A stretch of 64,000 nucleotides of DNA from Methylocella silvestris BL2. GTDB taxonomy: Bacteria > Pseudomonadota > Alphaproteobacteria > Rhizobiales > Beijerinckiaceae. The notes under the pieces are model-generated. The model worked only from the letters and a program-made list of their open reading frames with translations, was not told where the DNA came from and searched no databases. Positions within the stretch are counted from its first letter, which is position 1. Every line of letters starts with the position of its first letter. The position numbers were made by a program, and so were the translations under genes. Below, piece by piece: positions 53,583 through 62,120 of this stretch. The stretch is taken from positions 1,178,001 through 1,242,000 of the forward strand of contig NC_011666.1 of the NCBI RefSeq assembly GCF_000021745.1. The letters run 5' to 3'.

Positions 53583-53993
53583 GCGATTTCAGCAGATCGC
53601 GAATCGTGATCGCGTTCAAACCGCTGCGAGCCAAGTAAGACGCCGTGGCAAGACATGATGATTGAGAATAGGCGCTTAATTTTCCCGGCTGATCTTTGAA
53701 AGCTTGGCCGATTTGCGCAAAGTTCCGCAGCGATTGGGCATTGCATCCGGCTTTCGTTGCCAAAACATCCATCGGGGCCGGCGATGATTTTGATCGAAAC
53801 AAACGTGGCGCTGCGCCCTGCCCGTGTATAGGGAACGAAATCAGACGGTTAGACAGATTCCCTGCGAAAAGTAACAAAAATAGCCATGGCGAAGCGCGGG
53901 ATGCGATGTTATATCCAGTGTCGAACGGGCTGAGACCTGTTCGAGGTAGGAAAATTAGCCCGGCTTAGTGCCTGAATTCCAGAGGAGGCTTAT
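53568..53993. other. Leader and promoter region of the pqq operon
   Basis: A 426-base gap without a credible gene. The last 75 bases should be the pqqA leader: a 9-bp stem (TCGAACGGG with CCTGTTCGA, one G-U pair) around CTGAGA at 53921-53944, then a weaker GGAA...TTCC pairing just before the ribosome site AGAGGAGG. A direct repeat GATCGCG occurs at about 53594-53613. I cannot place a promoter with confidence. Confidence 0.5.
53921..53944 (+). promoter_or_regulatory. Leader hairpin upstream of pqqA
   Basis: TCGAACGGG and CCTGTTCGA can form a 9-bp stem (one G-U pair) with hexaloop CTGAGA, 50 bases before the pqqA ATG. It may influence pqqA mRNA stability or translation; this is inference from pairing alone. 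Confidence 0.4.
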
Positions 53994-54071
53994 ATGGCTT
54001 GGACGACCCCCGTGATTACTGAAGTTTGCGTTGGCATGGAAGTGACCAGCTACGCTTCGGCCGAGATCTGA
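53994..54071 (+). CDS. pqqA: PQQ precursor peptide PqqA
   Basis: A 25-residue peptide, MAWTTPVITEVCVGMEVTSY then ASAEI, the ribosomal precursor of the cofactor pyrroloquinoline quinone. The conserved Glu16 and Tyr20 (E-x3-Y) are the residues PqqE cross-links and the later steps turn into PQQ. A strong ribosome site AGAGGAGG sits before the ATG. It is followed after 45 bases by pqqB. PqqD binds the peptide and hands it to PqqE. Confidence 0.95.
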   Translation: MAWTTPVITEVCVGMEVTSYASAEI

Positions 54072-54116
54072 AAGCTTAAAGCTCCAGACAACAGCATCGA
54101 CTGATCGGCTCGCGCC

Positions 54117-55016
54117 TTGCGCATTCTCGTTCTTGGCTCGGCAGCGGGCGGCGGCTTTCCCCAGTGGAATTGCAACTGTCCCGTGTGCCAGCTTGCCTGG
54201 AGTGGAGACAAACGCGTCAAGGCGCGTAGCCAATCGAGTCTCGCGGTGAGCGCGGATGGGGAGCATTGGTTGCTTCTCAACGCGTCTCCCGATCTGCGGC
54301 AGCAGATTATCAACCAGCCGGCGCTTCATCCCCGCGGCGCCAGCCGGCAATCGCCAATTTCGGCCGTGTTCGTCACCAATGGCGATATCGACCATCTCGC
54401 TGGGCTTTTGACCCTCCGCGAGCAGCAGAGCTTCACCGTTTTCGGCAGCGGAGCGACCCTGGCGCAAGTCGAGGGCGCGAGCGTATTTGGGGTGTTGAAC
54501 AGAGACCTCGTCGATCTGCATCCCGTCGAGCTCGATGCGACAGTCGACACGGGCGTCGGCCTGAAGGTCACCCCCTTTCCCGTGCCAGGCAAGATCCCGC
54601 TTTATCTCGAGGGGGACAATGTCGACGTCGGCGCGGAAGGCGAATCGACGATCGGGCTTGAGATCAGCGACGGCGTGAAGACCTTTTTCTACGTGCCGGG
54701 CTGCTCCGACATCAATGAACGCGTCTTCAACCGGCTCGCTGGCGCGGATGTTCTGTTCTTCGACGGAACGACATACACCGATGACGAAATGGTCGTGCTC
54801 GGCCTCTCGCCGAAAACAGCGCATCGCATGGGCCATGTCGCCATGAGCGGCGAAAACGGCTCGGTGGCGCGCTTCGCCTCTGGCGCAATCGCCAGAAAAA
54901 TCTATGTGCATATCAATAATACGAATCCCGTCCTGATCGAGGATTCGAAAGAACGCGCAAGCGTCGTAAAGGCCGGGTGGGACGTCGCTTACGACGGCAT
55001 GGAGGTGACATTATGA
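54117..55016 (+). CDS. pqqB: PQQ biosynthesis protein PqqB
   Basis: A 299-residue metallo-beta-lactamase-fold protein. It starts with TTG giving MRILVLGSAAGGGFPQWNCNCPVC, the family opening with a Cys cluster. The metal motif is a variant (NGDIDHLAGLL). PqqB is reported to act as an iron-dependent hydroxylase on the Glu-Tyr intermediate released from PqqA. The stop overlaps the pqqC start (ATGA). Confidence 0.96.
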   Translation: MRILVLGSAAGGGFPQWNCNCPVCQLAWSGDKRVKARSQSSLAVSADGEHWLLLNASPDLRQQIINQPALHPRGASRQSPISAVFVTNGDIDHLAGLLTLREQQSFTVFGSGATLAQVEGASVFGVLNRDLVDLHPVELDATVDTGVGLKVTPFPVPGKIPLYLEGDNVDVGAEGESTIGLEISDGVKTFFYVPGCSDINERVFNRLAGADVLFFDGTTYTDDEMVVLGLSPKTAHRMGHVAMSGENGSVARFASGAIARKIYVHINNTNPVLIEDSKERASVVKAGWDVAYDGMEVTL

Positions 55017-55774
55017 GCGGCGAAGAAGCCCTGCTCAGCGCCGAGGAGCTGGAAGCCCGCCTGCGTCAGGTCGGGGCCGAGCGCTATCACAATCTGCACC
55101 GCTTCCATCGCCGCCTGCACAGCGGCGGCTGCACTTACGAAGAAGTGCAGGCCTGGGCGCTCAACCGTTACTATTATCAATCCATGATCCCCATTAAGGA
55201 CGCGACCGTTCTGACGCGGCTGACCTCTTCCGAGGATCGCCGCCAGTGGCGCAAGCGCATCGAGGATCACGACGGTCTGCGCGAAGGCGACGGCGGCATC
55301 GAGCGCTGGCTGAAGCTCACCGACAGCCTCGGTTTTTCGAGAGACTATGTGATTTCGACCGAAGGCATATTGCCGGCGACGCGCTTCGCCGTTGACGCCT
55401 ATGTCGAATTCTGCCGCGCGCGCAGCGTGGTTGAAGCAGTCGCCTCGTCGCTGACCGAATTGTTCTCGCCGAATATCATCGGCGAACGGGTCGCCGGCAT
55501 GCTGGCGCATTACAATTTTGTGAGCAGGGAGACGCTCGCCTATTTCTCGCAGCGCCCGCCGCAAGCGCAGCGCGACGCGGAATTCGCCCTCGCCTATTCA
55601 ATCGGTCACGCCAGGACGCGCGCCGAACAGGATCTTGTCATCAAGGCGCTCGAATTCAAATGCGCGGTGCTGTGGTCGCAGCTTGACGCCCTGTGGGGCG
55701 CCTATGTCGAGCACGAGATCCCGCCGGGCGCTTGGCGGCCGGGCCAGACAGCCGCGCAGGGAGCTGCGGCATGA
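55013..55774 (+). CDS. pqqC: Pyrroloquinoline-quinone synthase PqqC
   Basis: A 253-residue cofactorless oxidase that performs the final ring closure and eight-electron oxidation to PQQ. It has the helical family core RYHNLHRFHRRLHSG, VQAWALNRYYYQSMIPIKD and HYNFVSRETLAYF. pqqC and pqqD are separate here, whereas Methylobacterium has them fused. The start at 55013 overlaps pqqB, and the end overlaps pqqD, both by ATGA. Confidence 0.96.
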   Translation: MSGEEALLSAEELEARLRQVGAERYHNLHRFHRRLHSGGCTYEEVQAWALNRYYYQSMIPIKDATVLTRLTSSEDRRQWRKRIEDHDGLREGDGGIERWLKLTDSLGFSRDYVISTEGILPATRFAVDAYVEFCRARSVVEAVASSLTELFSPNIIGERVAGMLAHYNFVSRETLAYFSQRPPQAQRDAEFALAYSIGHARTRAEQDLVIKALEFKCAVLWSQLDALWGAYVEHEIPPGAWRPGQTAAQGAAA

Positions 55775-56079
55775 GCGAGACCGCCCAAGCGCCCGGGCAA
55801 GGAGTGGGGCAAGGGTCGGGTATCGTGCCCCGCCTGCCGCGCGGCGTCCGGCTCAAATTCGACGAAACACGCGGCCAATGGCTGTTGCTTGCGCCCGAGC
55901 GCCTCGTCAAAGTTGACGACATCGCCGTCGCCATCTTGAAGCGCTGCGACGGCGTCGCCACGATCGAGGCGATCGTCGAAGACCTCGCAGCGACCTTTGC
56001 GGCCGACCGCGCCCAGATCGATGCAGACGTGCGGCGGCTTTTGAACGAACTCGCCGCCAAACGCATGGTGGACCTATGA
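55771..56079 (+). CDS. pqqD: PqqA-binding chaperone PqqD
   Basis: A 102-residue RiPP recognition-element protein with a short disordered tail, then [40 protein letters not shown]-type core that binds PqqA and docks on PqqE. The VxxLLxxLxxxxMV-like end is typical. It overlaps both neighbours by four bases, which should keep its amount matched to PqqC and PqqE. Confidence 0.95.
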   Translation: MSETAQAPGQGVGQGSGIVPRLPRGVRLKFDETRGQWLLLAPERLVKVDDIAVAILKRCDGVATIEAIVEDLAATFAADRAQIDADVRRLLNELAAKRMVDL

Positions 56080-57197
56080 ACGCTCCGGTCAAGATTTTGA
56101 ACCCGGTCGGCCTGCTTGCCGAATTGACCCATCGCTGCCCGCTCGCCTGCCCCTATTGCTCCAATCCGCTTGAACTCGATTCGCGCGCGGCCGAACTCGA
56201 CACCGCCGCCTGGATCAAGGTGTTTACGGAAGCGGCCGAGCTTGGCGTGCTGCACGCCCATCTCTCCGGCGGCGAGCCGGCGGCGCGGCGCGACCTCGTC
56301 GAGATCGTCGCCCATTGCGCCTCGGTCGGGCTTTACACAAATCTCATCACCTCGGGCATCGGCCTGACGCAGGAGCGCATCAAGGCGCTCGCCGACGCCG
56401 GCCTCGATCACGTGCAGCTTTCGATCCAGGACGCCGAGGCGAAATCGGCCGATCATATCGCCGGCTATGAGGGCGCCTTTGCGCGCAAGCAGTCCGTCGC
56501 CGCATGGGTGACCGCCGCCGGCCTGCCCCTCACCGTCAATGCGGTGATCCACCGCGCCAACGCCGAGCGCGCGGGGCAGATGGTCAAGCTCGCAGTCGCC
56601 CTCGGGGCGCGGCGCGTCGAAATCGCGCATACCCAATATTACGGCTGGGGCATCGTCAATCGCGCCGCCTTGATGCCGACCAAGGCGCAGGCAGACGCTG
56701 CGATCGCCGAGGTCGAGGCGCTGCGCGAGGTCTATGCCGGCGTCATCGTCATCGATCATGTGATCCCCGACTATCACGCCCGCCATCCCAAGGCGTGCAT
56801 GGGCGGCTGGGCGAAGCGGACGCTGAATGTCACGCCGACCGGCAAGGTTCTGCCCTGCCATGCGGCGGAGACCATTCCGGGCCTCGAATTCTGGAACGTG
56901 CGCGACCACAGCCTGCGCGACGTCTGGTTCGCCTCGCCGGCGTTCAACGCCTTCCGCGGCACGGAGTGGATGAAGGAGCCCTGCCGCTCCTGCCCGCGCA
57001 AGGAGATCGACTTCGGCGGCTGCCGCTGCCAGGCGTTCGCCTTGACGGGAGACGCAAACGCGGCCGACCCCGTCTGCCATCTCTCGCCCGATCATGACAA
57101 GGTGGCGGCCATTGCGGCGCACGCCAACGAAGAGGAAGCGGCGACCGAGATCGCTTACGTCTATCGCGGCGTCAAGGCCCCTGTTCCAGCCGAATAG
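56076..57197 (+). CDS. pqqE: Radical SAM enzyme PqqE
   Basis: A 373-residue radical SAM enzyme that forms the carbon-carbon cross-link between Glu and Tyr of PqqA, the first step of PQQ synthesis. The [4Fe-4S] site is CPLACPYC (Cys21, 25, 28), followed by [11 protein letters not shown]. The C-terminal SPASM region (CHAAE, then [20 protein letters not shown]) holds ligands for auxiliary clusters. The start overlaps pqqD. It ends the operon; no pqqF/pqqG peptidase gene is adjacent. Confidence 0.96.
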   Translation: MNAPVKILNPVGLLAELTHRCPLACPYCSNPLELDSRAAELDTAAWIKVFTEAAELGVLHAHLSGGEPAARRDLVEIVAHCASVGLYTNLITSGIGLTQERIKALADAGLDHVQLSIQDAEAKSADHIAGYEGAFARKQSVAAWVTAAGLPLTVNAVIHRANAERAGQMVKLAVALGARRVEIAHTQYYGWGIVNRAALMPTKAQADAAIAEVEALREVYAGVIVIDHVIPDYHARHPKACMGGWAKRTLNVTPTGKVLPCHAAETIPGLEFWNVRDHSLRDVWFASPAFNAFRGTEWMKEPCRSCPRKEIDFGGCRCQAFALTGDANAADPVCHLSPDHDKVAAIAAHANEEEAATEIAYVYRGVKAPVPAE

Positions 57198-57529
57198 TTC
57201 TGCCGCCCCGAAGAGTCGCCGAGCAAATGACCGCTAAGCGGGCTCGCCGGCGATCACACTCTTTATATATTTGTTTCCAGACGTGATGACTGGGCGCATA
57301 GTTGCGGCTTTTCCAGCATCATTGTTTGTTAACTTATGGGGTTTTTCCGTCCGGAACATGGTTCGCGGTGGAAAACTATCCCGCGCGACTTGGATCTACG
57401 CTTCGCGCCTGCCGAAATGCTTTGCGTCGTCCCGCTGTCTTGCTCTAGAATCTTGGCAACCGCGCCGTCTCGTCCTATAGGGATTGGGTGTGGTTGGACG
57501 GCCGGGAGCTCCGGCGGGAGAGAGCAGCG
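57198..57529. other. Gap between pqqE and the oxidoreductase gene
   Basis: A 332-base region. At 57220-57246, CGAGC and GCTCG enclose the short palindrome CCGCTAAGCGG, followed after some bases by CTTTATATATTT, a possible terminator for the pqq operon. The rest should hold the promoter of the next gene; its ribosome site GGGAG lies just before 57530. Small open frames here look non-coding. Confidence 0.45.
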
Positions 57530-60500
57530 ATGGCGAACGTGGTGAAAGGCCCGCTCGACCGCCTCGAGACGTCCGAAGGCCCCGCCCACGGGGACGTCGC
57601 GCTGTCCGATAAATATGATCTCGCCAAGCGCCGGATTTTCGTTTCCGGCCCGCAGGCCGTGGTGCGCCTGCTGCTCCTGCAAAAGGAGCGCGACCGCCGC
57701 GCCGGCCTCAACACCGCCGGCTTCATCTCCGGCTATCCCGGCTCGCCGCTCGGCGGCCTCGACCATGGCTTCCTGCGCGCCGGCGCCGCGCTCGAAGCGA
57801 GCGACATCAAATTCCAGCCCGGCCTCAACGAGGATCTCGCCGCGACCGCGATCTGGGGCGCGCAGCAGGCCGAAATGCGCGGCGAGGGCAAGTTCGACGG
57901 CGTGTTCGGTCTCTGGTACGGCAAAGGCCCCGGGGTCGACCGCTCCGGCGACGTTTTGCGCCACGTCAATCTGGCGGGCACATCGAAATATGGCGGCGTG
58001 GTCGCCCTGATGGGCGACGATCATACCGCCGAATCCTCGTCCACCGCGCATCAGTCGGAATTCACCTTCATCGACGTGATGATGCCGATCCTCTCGCCGT
58101 CCGGCATACAGGAGATCGTGGATTACGGGCTGCTCGGCTTCGCCCTCAGCCGTTACGCCGGCGTCTGGGTCGGCCTCAAATGCCTGAAGGACACCGTCGA
58201 GGCGACCGCTTCGATCGACGGATCGCTCGACCGGATCAGCCCCGTCCTTCCGGATGATTTCGCCCCTCCCCCGGGCGGCCTCAACATCCGCCCGCGCGAC
58301 GCCGTGCTCGATCAGGAAAAGCGGCTGCATTATTTCAAGCGCGACGCCGTGCTCGCCTGGCTGCGCGCCAACCGCCTCAACAAGATCGTCATTTCCGGCG
58401 GCGCCAAGGCGCGGATCGGCGTCATCGCGGCCGGCAAATCCTATCTCGACGTGCGTCAGGCGATGGACGACCTTGGCGTTGACGAGGTGCGCGCCAATGC
58501 GCTCGGATTGCGCGTTCTGAAAGTCGGCTGCGTCTTTCCGCTGGAGCCGGCTTCCTTGCGCGAATTCGCGCGCGGCCTCGACCTCATCATCGTCGTCGAA
58601 GAAAAGCGGGCGCTGATCGAGGCGCAGCTGCGGCACGAACTCTATGGCTCGGCCGACCAGCCGGTCGTGATCGGCAAGCAGGACGAGGCGGGCCGCTGGC
58701 TTTTCCCGGCGCCCGGCGCGCTCGACGCCAATGACATCGCCATCGCCATCGGCCGCCGGCTGCTGCGCGCCAATCGCAGCGAGGATCTCGAACAACGCGT
58801 CGCGGCGCTCGAACGCGCGCAGGCGATGCTCGGCGCGAGCGAGACGCTGCCGGTCCGCACGCCCTATTTCTGCTCCGGCTGCCCGCATAACCGCTCGACG
58901 GAAGTGCCGGATGGCATGCGCGCCTATGCCGGCATCGGCTGCCATTATATGGCGCAGACGATGGACCGCTCCACCGAGGGCTACACCCATATGGGCGGCG
59001 AGGGCGCGAACTGGATCGGCGAGGCCCCGTTCTCGACCAGGCCGCACGTCATCCAGAATCTCGGCGACGGGACCTATAATCATTCCGGCATTCTCGCCAT
59101 CCGCTTCGCCGTCGCGGCGCAAACCAACATCACCTACAAAATCCTGTTCAACGACGCGATCGCCATGACCGGCGGCCAGCGCCTCGAAGGCGGTCTGACT
59201 GTCGACCGCATCGCCCGCCAGCTCGCGGCGGAGAATGTCGCGCGGATCACCGTCGTGACCGACGAGCCGCAAAAATATCCGGCCGATGTCGAATGGCCGC
59301 CGGGGCTCGATATTTTTCCGCGCGAAAAACTCGATGAGGCGCAGCGCGCGCTCGCCGACGTGCGCGGCGTTTCGATCCTGATCTACGACCAGACCTGCGC
59401 CGCGGAAAAGCGGCGCCGGCGCAAACGCGGCGAATATCCGGATCCGCCGAAGCGGGTCATCATCAACGAACTCGTCTGCGAAGGCTGCGGCGATTGCGGC
59501 GTCAAATCGAATTGCGTCTCGATCCAGCCGCTCGAGACCGAATTTGGCCGCAAGCGGGCGATCGACCAATCGACCTGCAACAAGGATTTTTCCTGCGCCG
59601 ACGGCTTCTGCCCGGCTTTCGTAACGGTGCACGGAGCGCAGCTTAAACGCCCGCCCGAGGCGCAGGCTTTCGACGCCTCAACTCTACCGCGCCCGCGCCT
59701 GCCGGAAATCGGGGCGCGGCCCTATGGCGTGCTTGTCGCCGGCATCGGCGGCTCCGGCGTCGTGACCATCGGCGCCATTCTCGGCATGGCCGCCCATATC
59801 GAGGGCAAGGGCTGCGGCGCGATCGACATGGCCGGACTAGCGCAAAAGGGCGGCCCGGTGGTCACTCACGTCAAGATCGCGGCGCGGCCGGACGATATTC
59901 ACGCGATCCGGGTCGCCGCCGGCGAGGCCGATCTGCTGCTCGGCTGCGACCTTGTCGTCACCGGCTCGGCGCAGGCGCGCGCCGCCATCCGCAAGGGCGA
60001 GGCCGGGGTCGTCGTCAATAGCGCGGAGATTTTCCCCGGCGATTTTACCCGCGATCCGGATTTCGACCTGTCGGGAGAGTCGATCCGCCGCGCAATCCGC
60101 CAGGCGGCCGGAGACAAAGCCTTTTTCGTTGACGCCAGCGCGACCGCCGCGACGCTTCTGGGAAATTCCATCGGCGCCAATATGTTCATGCTGGGATTTG
60201 CCTGGCAGAAGGGCTTCGTGCCTCTCGAGGAAGTCTCGCTGCTGCGCGCGATAGAACTGAATGGCGAAGCCGTCGCGATGAACCGGCAGGCCTTTTTCTG
60301 GGGCCGCCGCGCCGCGGCCGATCCGGCGTCGGTCGCCGCCGCCGCCGCCGCGCTCAACCCGCGCGCGGCGCCCCCGGAGCCGCAATCGCTCGAGACCTTG
60401 ATGCGCCGGCGGGCCGAATTCCTGATCGACTACCAGAACGCCTCCTATGCCAAGCGCTATCTGCGCGCCGTGCGGAGGATCGCCGAGGCGGAGCAGATCA

Positions 60501-61045
60501 AGGCGCCCGGAAGCGACGAACTGGCGCAGGCTGTCGCGCGCGGCCTGTTCAAGCTGATGGCGATCAAGGACGAATATGAAGTCGGCCGGCTCTATTCCGA
60601 CGGCAGTTTCGCGCGGCAGGTCGCGGCGACGTTCGACGGCGACCTCAAATTTGAGTTCCATCTCGCCCCGCCCGTGCTGGCGCGCAAAAACGCCAAGGGC
60701 GAATTGCTGAAATCGAGCTACGGCCCGTGGATGGCGGAGGTCTTCAAGACGCTGGCGCGGCTGAAAATCCTGCGCGGAACGCCGTTCGACCTGTTCGGCT
60801 ATTCGCGGGAGCGGCGCATGGAGCGCAAGCTGATCGTCGGCTATGAACGCGCGCTTACCGAGATCGCCGTGACGCTGACCCCCGACAATCACGCAATCGC
60901 GGTCGAATTCGCCGAACTGCCGCATAAGGTCCGCGGCTTCGGCCACGTGAAGCTGCGCAACGCCAAGGACGCGACATTCGAAGGGCTGGAGCTAATGGAC
61001 AAGTTCCGGATGAAGTCCGGCCACATGCAGCTGGCCGCCGAATAG
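57530..61045 (+). CDS. Single-chain indolepyruvate:ferredoxin oxidoreductase family protein
   Basis: A 1171-residue thiamine-diphosphate and iron-sulfur enzyme, fusing the alpha-type (IorA) and gamma-type (IorB) regions of archaeal indolepyruvate oxidoreductases. The order is: pyrimidine-binding half from residue 40, a middle region with SGCPHN and the metal/ThDP-loop GDGTYNHSGILA, a ferredoxin-like cluster region near 650 (CEGCGDCGVKSNC, then CNKDFSCADGFCP), and a C-terminal catalytic gamma domain with GIGGSGVVTIGAI. It oxidatively decarboxylates aryl or branched 2-oxo acids to acyl-CoA, giving electrons to ferredoxin. The start follows CGGGAG. Confidence 0.9.
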   Translation: MANVVKGPLDRLETSEGPAHGDVALSDKYDLAKRRIFVSGPQAVVRLLLLQKERDRRAGLNTAGFISGYPGSPLGGLDHGFLRAGAALEASDIKFQPGLNEDLAATAIWGAQQAEMRGEGKFDGVFGLWYGKGPGVDRSGDVLRHVNLAGTSKYGGVVALMGDDHTAESSSTAHQSEFTFIDVMMPILSPSGIQEIVDYGLLGFALSRYAGVWVGLKCLKDTVEATASIDGSLDRISPVLPDDFAPPPGGLNIRPRDAVLDQEKRLHYFKRDAVLAWLRANRLNKIVISGGAKARIGVIAAGKSYLDVRQAMDDLGVDEVRANALGLRVLKVGCVFPLEPASLREFARGLDLIIVVEEKRALIEAQLRHELYGSADQPVVIGKQDEAGRWLFPAPGALDANDIAIAIGRRLLRANRSEDLEQRVAALERAQAMLGASETLPVRTPYFCSGCPHNRSTEVPDGMRAYAGIGCHYMAQTMDRSTEGYTHMGGEGANWIGEAPFSTRPHVIQNLGDGTYNHSGILAIRFAVAAQTNITYKILFNDAIAMTGGQRLEGGLTVDRIARQLAAENVARITVVTDEPQKYPADVEWPPGLDIFPREKLDEAQRALADVRGVSILIYDQTCAAEKRRRRKRGEYPDPPKRVIINELVCEGCGDCGVKSNCVSIQPLETEFGRKRAIDQSTCNKDFSCADGFCPAFVTVHGAQLKRPPEAQAFDASTLPRPRLPEIGARPYGVLVAGIGGSGVVTIGAILGMAAHIEGKGCGAIDMAGLAQKGGPVVTHVKIAARPDDIHAIRVAAGEADLLLGCDLVVTGSAQARAAIRKGEAGVVVNSAEIFPGDFTRDPDFDLSGESIRRAIRQAAGDKAFFVDASATAATLLGNSIGANMFMLGFAWQKGFVPLEEVSLLRAIELNGEAVAMNRQAFFWGRRAAADPASVAAAAAALNPRAAPPEPQSLETLMRRRAEFLIDYQNASYAKRYLRAVRRIAEAEQIKAPGSDELAQAVARGLFKLMAIKDEYEVGRLYSDGSFARQVAATFDGDLKFEFHLAPPVLARKNAKGELLKSSYGPWMAEVFKTLARLKILRGTPFDLFGYSRERRMERKLIVGYERALTEIAVTLTPDNHAIAVEFAELPHKVRGFGHVKLRNAKDATFEGLELMDKFRMKSGHMQLAAE

Positions 61046-61055
61046 CGTTTTGCGC

Positions 61056-61075
61056 TCGCCCTTTTGCGAAGGCGA
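61056..61075. terminator. Small hairpin between convergent genes
   Basis: TCGCC and GGCGA pair around a 10-base loop between the oxidoreductase stop and the trpC stop. With a 5-bp stem it is weak; it may act as a bidirectional terminator or mean nothing. Confidence 0.2.
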
Positions 61076-61921
61076 TCAGCCCTCTTCCAGCTCCTCGGGC
61101 GGCGTCGTTCCAAGCAGCTGGTGAAGCGTCTCGTAAGGATCGCGCGCCTCCATCAGCGCGCCGGCGATGCGCACGGCCTTGGCGCCCAAATCCTTCATCC
61201 GGTTGATATCTTCAAGAGATTTGAGGCCGCCCGAGGCCACCGCGAGCACCCGGTCGAGCGGGATTTGCGGAATGAGCCTTTCGCAAATCGACGGGTCGAC
61301 CTCCATCGTCTCGAGATCGCGGTTGTTGACGCCGATCAGATTCGCCCCGGCCTCCAGCCCGATTTCGAGCTCGGCCTCATTGCGCACGTCGACGAGGCAA
61401 TCGAGCAGGACGGAGTCGGCCCGCGCCAGAAAATCGCCGAGCTGGCGGCCAAGCACCCCGACGATCAGCACAATGGCGTCGGCTCCGGCGTAACGCGCCT
61501 CGATGATCTGATATTGGTCGACGACGAGATCATTGGCGAGGATCGGCAGTTTGGCGACCTTGGCCGCGGTGAAATCGGCGAGGCTGCCGCGATAGAGACG
61601 GCGATCCTGCGCGGCTGAAATGCAGACCGCGCCCGCGTCGCGAAAATCCTCGGCGAGGTCGCGGACGTCGAGGCGCGAGCGCGTCACCTTCGTCAAGGGC
61701 GAGGCGCCCTGGATATCGGCGATGACGCCGGGCCGGCCGGTCGTTGCGAAATGATGGAACAGCGCGGCGCGAAAGCCGGCCGTCTTGGCCGCCTCGCCGA
61801 TGGCGCCGGTCAGGCTGCCGCCGGAGCGCTTGACCTTGGCCTTTTCGACATCGGCCTGGCGCTGCTCCAGGAGGGGCTTCAAACGCGGGCCGACGGCGGA
61901 ATAATTTGCTGGATCACTCAT
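61076..61921 (-). CDS. trpC: Indole-3-glycerol-phosphate synthase
   Basis: A 281-residue TIM-barrel enzyme that closes the indole ring in tryptophan synthesis. Family signatures are KVKRSGGSL-like start segment, the catalytic KLPILANDLVVDQYQI, GVNNRDLETMEVD and VASGGLKSLEDI. It stands apart from trpD and trpF. It faces the oxidoreductase gene end-to-end. Read as normal length with an ATG behind GAAACGGG. Confidence 0.95.
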   Translation of the reverse strand: MSDPANYSAVGPRLKPLLEQRQADVEKAKVKRSGGSLTGAIGEAAKTAGFRAALFHHFATTGRPGVIADIQGASPLTKVTRSRLDVRDLAEDFRDAGAVCISAAQDRRLYRGSLADFTAAKVAKLPILANDLVVDQYQIIEARYAGADAIVLIVGVLGRQLGDFLARADSVLLDCLVDVRNEAELEIGLEAGANLIGVNNRDLETMEVDPSICERLIPQIPLDRVLAVASGGLKSLEDINRMKDLGAKAVRIAGALMEARDPYETLHQLLGTTPPEELEEG

Positions 61922-62009
61922 CCCGTTTCACTCTTGAAATCGGGATGCGATGACGACGCAGGAGTGCCCGACAAATTTTGATTTCGCGCGCCTTGAGCAC
62001 AATGGCGGT

Positions 62010-62034
62010 CCGAAAACTCTCTGCAAGTTTTCGG
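62010..62034. repeat. Intergenic hairpin element near trpC
   Basis: CCGAAAACT and AGTTTTCGG are perfectly complementary around CTCTGCA-type loop sequence, followed by CCCCATGCTCTAG. The ending recalls the palindromic repeat near 22340, so this may be a related element; it could also terminate transcription from homospermidine synthase. Confidence 0.45.
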
Positions 62035-62104
62035 CCCCATGCTCTAGCTTTGCGGCATCATGCGCCGGATCGGCCGGCGGCAAAAGGCGGTTTTTTGGCG
62101 TGGC

Positions 62105-62120
62105 GGCGCAAAAATGCGCC
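62105..62120 (-). terminator. Hairpin at the end of homospermidine synthase
   Basis: GGCGCA and TGCGCC enclose a four-base loop at the stop codon of the minus-strand gene. No T run follows, so its role as terminator is only possible. Confidence 0.3.

Noticed and set aside
55656-57122. Minus-strand open frame of about 488 codons
   Set aside because: Antisense to pqqD and pqqE, which are certain; no domain is visible.
53994-57197. A broader ribosomal peptide natural-product cluster
   Set aside because: The short peptide plus radical SAM layout is explained fully by PQQ synthesis; PqqA has the standard Glu and Tyr.
57329-59632. Minus-strand open frame of about 767 codons
   Set aside because: Antisense to the indolepyruvate oxidoreductase gene; Arg/Asp/Gly-rich with no family features.
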